DNA of 18,805 nucleotides from an uncultured Streptococcus sp. (GTDB taxonomy: Bacteria > Bacillota > Bacilli > Lactobacillales > Streptococcaceae). The notes under the pieces are model-generated. The model worked only from the letters and a program-made list of their open reading frames with translations. It did no database searches and had not been told where the DNA came from. How positions within the stretch are numbered: position 1 is the stretch's first letter; each line of letters starts with the position of its first letter. Shown here piece after piece: positions 15,033-18,805 of this stretch. The translations under genes and the position numbers were made by a program. The stretch spans positions 1 through 18,805 of the forward strand of contig NZ_CAUFJQ010000029.1 of NCBI RefSeq assembly GCF_959025735.1, in the 5' to 3' direction.

Positions 15033-15162
15033 GATCGTTCCTGCCCTAGTGGAAACAAGATTGCCGTAGGGAATCTTGTAGGGAAATCCGGAGACTACGG
15101 ATCCGGATTTAGCCATGAAACCGAAGGGTTGCTGGCGTCCCTCACTAGCTAAAGGAACGATC
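15033..15162 (-). ncRNA. Structured element, copy 2, inside the rfb operon (candidate RNA or folded repeat)
   Basis: A perfect 10-bp closing stem (GATCGTTCCT 15033-15042, AGGAACGATC 15153-15162) leads through an internal loop to CTAGTG/CACTAG (15046-15051, 15143-15148). Three hairpins are enclosed: ACAAGATT/AATCTTGT (15055-15079), AAATCCGGA/TCCGGATTT (15084-15110), and GCCA+AACC with GGTT+TGGC (15112-15136). The loops of the first two are complementary over six bases (CCGTAG 15064-15069, CTACGG 15095-15100). Read on the minus strand it aligns with the copy at 8396-8539: TTCCTT, GTGAG, GGACG, CAGC, AAC, CATG and the CCC linker between hairpins occur in the same order. As DNA it is palindromic enough to fold on either strand, so it may also act in cis in the rfb mRNA. 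Confidence 0.6.
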
Positions 15163-15190
15163 AAAAAACTAAAAATTATTTGGAGAAAAA

Positions 15191-16237
15191 ATGTCAGAAT
15201 ATAAACATATCATCGTAACCGGTGGAGCTGGTTTCATTGGTTCAAACTTCGTCCACTATGTATACAACAACCATCCAGACGTGCATGTGACTGTCCTTGA
15301 TAAACTTACTTATGCTGGAAACCGTGCCAATATCGAAGAAATCCTTGGAGATCGTGTCGAGTTGGTTGTGGGAGACATAGCTGATGCTGCATTAGTTGAT
15401 AAATTGGCTGCCAAGGCTGATGCGATTGTTCACTATGCGGCTGAAAGCCACAATGACAACTCCCTCAAAGATCCATCTCCATTTATCTACACAAACTTTG
15501 TTGGAACTTATACACTTTTGGAAGCGGCTCGTAAGTACGACATTCGTTTCCACCACGTGTCAACAGACGAAGTGTATGGAGACCTTCCATTGCGCGAAGA
15601 TCTTCCTGGACATGGGGAAGGTCCTGGTGAAAAATTCACTGCTGAAACCAAATACAACCCATCATCACCTTATTCATCAACTAAGGCTGCTTCAGACTTG
15701 ATTGTGAAGGCATGGGTTCGTTCCTTCGGTGTTAAGGCAACCATTTCAAACTGTTCAAACAACTACGGGCCATACCAACACATCGAAAAATTCATCCCAC
15801 GTCAAATCACCAATATCTTGTCTGGCATCAAGCCAAAACTTTATGGTGAAGGGAAGAACGTCCGTGACTGGATCCACACTAACGACCACTCAACTGGTGT
15901 TTGGGCGATTCTTACTAAAGGCCGTATCGGTGAAACTTACTTGATCGGTGCCGATGGTGAAAAGAACAACAAGGAAGTGCTGGAGTTGATCCTTGAAAAA
16001 ATGGGTCAACCAAAAGACGCCTACGACCGTGTAACAGACCGTGCTGGTCACGATTTGCGTTACGCCATCGATTCAACAAAATTGCGTGAAGAATTAGGTT
16101 GGGAACCACAATTCACAAACTTCGAAGTAGGTTTGGAAGATACCATCAAGTGGTACACAGACCACCAAGACTGGTGGAAGGCTGAAAAAGAAGCTGTAGA
16201 AGCCAACTACGCGAAAACACAAAAAGTTTTGAAATAA
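15191..16237 (+). CDS. rfbB: dTDP-glucose 4,6-dehydratase RmlB
   Basis: RmlB converts dTDP-glucose to dTDP-4-keto-6-deoxyglucose with bound NAD. The 348-residue protein is an extended short-chain dehydrogenase. The NAD-binding motif GGAGFIGS is at 11-18. STDEVYGDL (124-132) contributes the catalytic Thr, Asp and Glu. The Tyr-x-x-x-Lys pair is Tyr161 and Lys165 in SPYSSTKAASDL. NNYGPYQHIEKFIPR and GEGKNVRDWIH are also as expected. TTTGGAG ends about seven bases before ATG 15191. The product is the substrate of RmlC, encoded upstream; RmlD (rfbD), the last enzyme, is not downstream here and must be encoded elsewhere. Confidence 0.97.
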   Translation: MSEYKHIIVTGGAGFIGSNFVHYVYNNHPDVHVTVLDKLTYAGNRANIEEILGDRVELVVGDIADAALVDKLAAKADAIVHYAAESHNDNSLKDPSPFIYTNFVGTYTLLEAARKYDIRFHHVSTDEVYGDLPLREDLPGHGEGPGEKFTAETKYNPSSPYSSTKAASDLIVKAWVRSFGVKATISNCSNNYGPYQHIEKFIPRQITNILSGIKPKLYGEGKNVRDWIHTNDHSTGVWAILTKGRIGETYLIGADGEKNNKEVLELILEKMGQPKDAYDRVTDRAGHDLRYAIDSTKLREELGWEPQFTNFEVGLEDTIKWYTDHQDWWKAEKEAVEANYAKTQKVLK

Positions 16238-16242
16238 TAAAG

Positions 16243-16274
16243 AAAGTCCAAGCGGAAAATTGCTTGGACTTTTT
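16243..16274 (+). terminator. Terminator of the rfb operon
   Basis: AAAGTCCAAGC (16243-16253) and GCTTGGACTTT (16262-16272) form a perfect 11-bp stem with an eight-base loop, running into a five-base T tract. Confidence 0.92.
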
Positions 16275-16315
16275 CAGATATTTTTCTGAAAATCAAAAAA
16301 TTAACCATGGATTTG

Positions 16316-16357
16316 TGGTATAATATGGTTAGTTTTTATAATGAATCAATAAGGGGG
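16316..16357 (+). promoter_or_regulatory. Promoter and ribosome binding site of the single-pass membrane protein gene
   Basis: TG-G-TATAAT (16316-16324) is a perfect extended -10 without a clear -35. AAGGGGG (16351-16357) is a very strong ribosome binding site. It lies only two bases from the first of two tandem ATG codons (16360) and five from the second (16363), favouring the second. Confidence 0.6.
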
Positions 16358-16359
16358 AT

Positions 16360-17454
16360 ATGATGAATCAAAAAGATTGGGTTGAATACTTTGAAGCGGT
16401 CAATGGTCGCAAGCCAAGTATGCAAGAATTTCAAGAAGCGCGTGAAAAAGGGGAGTTTGTCGTAGAGCGAAAAGAAGCACCAGCTCCAGCAACTAAAGCA
16501 CAGGCTCCTGCTCAGGAAGCACCTGTTGCACCTAGTGTGCCTCTTTCACAAGAGCAGACAGCTTTTGTCCAACCGCAGCCATCGGCGAAAACTTTGCAAC
16601 CTGTTCCAAGACCAAAAAAATTGACATTTACTTTCAATAAACAAGCCCAAATTGGGGCCGCATTTGCGGGACTTGTCGCAGTGATTGCTCTTGCTTGGTT
16701 CTTTTTCTTTTCAGGTGGAACAAGTCTAGATGGGGTTTGGTTGAGAAATACGGATTCTAGTCCGGTCACTTATGAACTAAGTGGAAAGAAACAAAGAGTC
16801 AATGGTGATGAGACCATCAAAAAGGTTCTCAAGGGCAATGAAGCGAAAAAAGAATTTAATGCAGCACTTTCTTTGTTAAATGCAACGGACTTGCATTCAC
16901 TTGCGGATGTCGATAAGAAATTTAACCTGAAGACAACAGAAATAGTTGTGATTAAGTCTGGTGGGAACACACGCTATAACTTGCTCCAAAAAGACGGAAG
17001 CAATATTATTTTAAGAAATGATTTATTTGACTTGAAAACTTATAAGTCATACAAAGGAAACTTTGAAGATAATTTGGTCTATCACAAGGTTGAAACACCA
17101 AAGGCCATGGTTGGAAAATGGAAGAATGTGACAGAAGGAGATAATACAACTGTTCAGATTTCAGATCACGGAATTATTAGTGATAAGTATTACGACAGCA
17201 AGGCTTACGCATTCTATTCTCTAGCTGATTCAGAAAAGTATGATGGAGACACGACTTCTAAAGAAGAGATTGAACACACATTTGAAGTCATTCAAGAAGC
17301 AGTGAAATCAGAAGGATATCAAGTGAAGAGCGCTAAGGAAGTCTATATACAAGCTAATTCGAATTATTGTTTCGTACCTGTCAACGGTGGAAAAAATATA
17401 CTCGTCTTACGTGGTGGGAATGAATTTGCCGCAAAATTAGAAAAAGTGAAATAA
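16360..17454 (+). CDS. Single-pass membrane protein of unknown function
   Basis: I cannot name a family. Residues 1-33 form a short soluble module (KDWVEYFEAVNGRKPSMQEFQEAREKGEFV) that looks like a helical tag I associate with several streptococcal membrane proteins. Residues about 38-90 are a low-complexity linker rich in Ala, Pro and Gln. One membrane segment follows at about 97-117 (AAFAGLVAVIALAWFFFFSGG). The remaining 245 residues are hydrophilic and, given the single segment, probably outside. In this part two stretches look alike, SLDGVWLRNTDSS (about 122-134) and MVGKWKNVTEGDN (about 250-262), suggesting two related beta-type domains, possibly lipocalin-like. There is no lipobox or wall-sorting motif. 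It is a lone gene between two terminators with its own promoter. Confidence 0.85.
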   Translation: MMNQKDWVEYFEAVNGRKPSMQEFQEAREKGEFVVERKEAPAPATKAQAPAQEAPVAPSVPLSQEQTAFVQPQPSAKTLQPVPRPKKLTFTFNKQAQIGAAFAGLVAVIALAWFFFFSGGTSLDGVWLRNTDSSPVTYELSGKKQRVNGDETIKKVLKGNEAKKEFNAALSLLNATDLHSLADVDKKFNLKTTEIVVIKSGGNTRYNLLQKDGSNIILRNDLFDLKTYKSYKGNFEDNLVYHKVETPKAMVGKWKNVTEGDNTTVQISDHGIISDKYYDSKAYAFYSLADSEKYDGDTTSKEEIEHTFEVIQEAVKSEGYQVKSAKEVYIQANSNYCFVPVNGGKNILVLRGGNEFAAKLEKVK

Positions 17455-17456
17455 TG

Positions 17457-17478
17457 AAAGGACCGCAAGGTCCTTTTT
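17457..17478 (+). terminator. Terminator after the membrane protein gene
   Basis: AAAGGACC (17457-17464) and GGTCCTTT (17469-17476) form a perfect 8-bp stem with a gcaa tetraloop, followed by T bases. Confidence 0.88.
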
Positions 17479-17505
17479 GTTTCAAAACTTCTTACTGAAA
17501 AACTA

Positions 17506-17534
17506 TTCATGTCTAGGCAAAAATATGGTAAAAT
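17506..17534 (+). promoter_or_regulatory. udk promoter
   Basis: TG-G-TAAAAT (17526-17534) is an extended -10. TTCATG (17506-17511) lies 17 bases upstream as a weak -35. Transcription should start near 17541. Confidence 0.55.
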
Positions 17535-17545
17535 GGATAAGATGT

Positions 17546-17572
17546 GTCTGAGATGTCTATTGTTTCTCAGAC
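17546..17572 (+). other. Hairpin at the 5' end of the udk mRNA
   Basis: GTCTGAGA (17546-17553) and TCTCAGAC (17565-17572) form a perfect 8-bp stem with an 11-base loop. It would sit within a few bases of the expected mRNA start and leaves GGAG (17586-17589) free. No T tract follows, so it is not a terminator. Confidence 0.6.
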
Positions 17573-17595
17573 GACTACAGGTAATGGAGTAGAAA

Positions 17596-18234
17596 ATGCA
17601 AAATAGACCTATTATTATTGGTGTTACTGGTGGCTCTGGTGGTGGAAAAACCAGTGTGTCTCGTGCCATTTTGGCCAATTTCCCGAATGAAAAGATTGCC
17701 ATGATTGAGCATGATTCTTATTACAAGGACCAGAGTCATTTGACCTTTGAGGAGCGGATCAAGACCAACTATGACCATCCTTTTGCCTTTGATACGGATT
17801 TGATGATTGCGCAGATCAATGAACTCTTGGCAGGTCGTCCAGTGGATATCCCAACCTATGACTATGCGGAACATACGCGCAGCAGCAAGACCTATCGTCA
17901 GGAACCACAGGATGTCTTCATCGTGGAAGGGATCTTAGTTCTTGAAGACAAGCGCCTTCGGGACCTGATGGACATCAAGATTTTTGTTGATACGGATGAT
18001 GATGTGCGGATCATTCGCCGGATCAAGCGCGATATGGAGGAGCGTGGCCGGAGTCTGGATAGTGTCATTGAGCAATACCTTGGGGTGGTAAAACCGATGT
18101 ACCACCAGTTCATCGAGCCAACCAAGCGTTATGCGGACGTGATCATTCCTGAGGGCGTGACCAATACGGTTGCGATTGACTTGATCACAACCAAGATTGA
18201 GAAAATCCTCAACGAGGCGCGTGAGGGAAAATAA
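17596..18234 (+). CDS. udk: Uridine kinase
   Basis: Udk phosphorylates uridine and cytidine to UMP and CMP with ATP or GTP in pyrimidine salvage. The 212-residue length is typical. The P-loop GVTGGSGGGKTSVS spans about residues 9-22. DSYYKDQ follows, then YDHPFAFD, and PTYDYAEHTRS, which binds the nucleoside. IFVDTDDDVRIIRRIKRDMEERGR forms the lid region, and KPMYHQFIEPTKRYADVIIPEG closes the core. GGAG lies six bases before ATG 17596. The gene has its own promoter and ends in a distant strong terminator, so it is probably transcribed alone. Confidence 0.97.
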   Translation: MQNRPIIIGVTGGSGGGKTSVSRAILANFPNEKIAMIEHDSYYKDQSHLTFEERIKTNYDHPFAFDTDLMIAQINELLAGRPVDIPTYDYAEHTRSSKTYRQEPQDVFIVEGILVLEDKRLRDLMDIKIFVDTDDDVRIIRRIKRDMEERGRSLDSVIEQYLGVVKPMYHQFIEPTKRYADVIIPEGVTNTVAIDLITTKIEKILNEAREGK

Positions 18235-18358
18235 AATAGGGAGAAAGAGGACAATCGATCTCCATCGTTTATCATTATTTGGAATAATTGAATGTCGCAG
18301 TAGTTGGTGAGACTCTTCATTCGCTAAAAGACTCGAAAGAGTTCTCAATCAACTTTGC
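18235..18358. other. Non-coding stretch after udk
   Basis: No gene is supported here. It holds an imperfect hairpin of about 10 bp (TGAG plus ACTCTT at 18308-18317 with AAGAGT and CTCA at 18337-18347, one bulged T) and a small ATTATT/AATAAT hairpin (18274-18288). These would be in the udk 3' UTR or the leader of the next gene. Confidence 0.35.
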
Positions 18359-18409
18359 GGGGGTGGTACGGGAAACGTTATGTAACGTTCTGTACCACTC
18401 CCTCTTTTT
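18359..18409 (+). terminator. Terminator between udk and the DUF1275 gene
   Basis: GGGGGTGGTAC (18359-18369) pairs with GTACCACTCCC (18392-18402), one position being G-U. Inside, AACGTT pairs with AACGTT around an atgt loop. A run of five T bases follows (18405-18409). Confidence 0.85.
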
Positions 18410-18425
18410 CCTAGGGAGAATGGAA

Positions 18426-18805
18426 ATGAAAAGGGAGTTTCATTCGCGGACCAAGGCGTTCGCTTGTTTATTGACCATGTGTGCTGGTTTTTCAGACGCT
18501 TATACCTTTATCTGTCGGGGGGGGGACCTTGGCGGCAGGCCAGACAGGGAATGTGGTCTTTCTATCGGTCGGCTTGATTGGTCATCAGATCTCAGATGTA
18601 GAAGTAAAGTTAGCGACCATGCTGGCCTTTATGCTGGGAATCTTTTTGATGACGGTATTGCGTCGCTTGATTGACAATTCAGTCTGGCGCCTCAGTACCT
18701 TGGTACCCTTTATCCTCACGACCTTGGTGACGGGATTTTTGCCAGCATCAGTAAAAAATGTCTTCATCGTGCCTTTTTTTGGCCTGAGTTTGGGAATCGT
18801 AGCGA
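18426..18805 (+). pseudogene. YoaK/DUF1275-family membrane protein, frameshifted in a nine-G tract (runs off right edge)
   Basis: The gene starts at ATG 18426 (MKREFHSRTKAF), with GGGAG (18414-18418) seven bases upstream. It reads CLLTMCAGFSDAYTFICRGG and then loses frame at nine G bases (18527-18535); the unshifted frame stops at 18672-18674. With eight G it would continue TLAAGQTGNVVFLSVGLIGH, followed by three hydrophobic segments (LATMLAFMLGIFLMTVL, LSTLVPFILTTLVTGFL, FIVPFFGLSLGIV), open to the window edge. RGGTLAAGQTGN is characteristic of DUF1275 (YoaK), multi-pass membrane proteins of unknown function. The break may be a real phase-variable switch, a fixed mutation or a homopolymer sequencing error; the well-preserved downstream frame argues against an old pseudogene. 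Confidence 0.8.

Noticed and set aside
15033..15162. Riboswitch of a known class, BOX repeat or CRISPR array in the rfbC-rfbB gap
   Set aside because: None of the conserved cores I know (TPP, FMN, SAM, cobalamin, lysine, T-box) is present, the sequence is not boxA/B/C, and there are no regular spacers.
13524..16237. Broken rhamnose pathway because rfbD is absent
   Set aside because: rfbD is often placed elsewhere in streptococcal genomes, and its absence from this window proves nothing.
18355..18410. T-box riboswitch-like string GGGTGGTACGGG before the DUF1275 gene
   Set aside because: It matches only part of the T-box consensus (the ACCGCG end is wrong), the whole string pairs inside an ordinary terminator, only about 120 bases precede it with no Stem I features, and the downstream gene has no link to amino acids.
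18288..18425. Start of a longer frame at 18288 reading into the DUF1275 gene
   Set aside because: This extension crosses a strong terminator hairpin and encodes no family-like sequence; ATG 18426 has a well-spaced GGGAG.

Overview
The window looks like chromosomal DNA of a low-GC Gram-positive coccus, almost certainly Streptococcus of the mitis/sanguinis/parasanguinis type. RecJ, Apt, the DnaD-like protein, RmlA/RmlC/RmlB, the Nif3-like protein and uridine kinase all read as typical streptococcal orthologues, promoters are often extended -10 (TGnTATAAT), and Shine-Dalgarno sites are strong. I cannot fix the species from sequence alone.

Layout. (1) 1-2610, minus strand: the N-terminal 870 codons of a large wall-anchored type of adhesin (signal peptide, Cna-like N1/N2 region, one Cna_B domain, then at least four pilin-type isopeptide repeats). 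It starts at TTG and its C-terminus lies off the left edge. (2) 2611-3124: AT-rich divergent spacer with a good minus-strand promoter, implying a leader of about 350 nt, and an extended -10 for recJ. (3) 3125-8344, plus strand: recJ, a small membrane-anchored protein of unknown function without a normal start codon, apt, metA and dnaD. metA has its own promoter with MET-box-like palindromes and a hairpin that covers its ribosome binding site. (4) 8345-8662: non-coding DNA with a strongly folded element between two GCTAGC hairpins. (5) 8663-9682, minus strand: adenosine deaminase. (6) 9819-13263, plus strand: a YghU-type glutathione transferase, then the operon trmK / nif3-like / FAD amino-acid oxidase. 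(7) 13524-16237: rfbA-rfbC-rfbB, three of the four steps to dTDP-L-rhamnose for cell-wall polysaccharide; rfbD is not in the window. (8) 16360-17454: a single-pass membrane protein of unknown function. (9) 17596-18234: udk. (10) 18426 to the right edge: a YoaK/DUF1275-family membrane protein broken by a nine-G tract.

Most of this is housekeeping: nucleotide salvage (Apt, adenosine deaminase, Udk), DNA repair and replication (RecJ, DnaD), methionine synthesis (MetA), tRNA modification (TrmK) and rhamnose supply.

The most unusual signal is a pair of related, highly folded 130-144 nt elements. One is on the plus strand (8396-8539). The other is on the minus strand inside the rfb operon (15033-15162). 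They share sequence words in the same order and the same architecture: a long closing stem, an internal loop, a second short stem and three hairpins. The rfb copy also has a perfect 6-base loop-loop complementarity. They look like one family of structured RNA or interspersed repeat that I cannot name.
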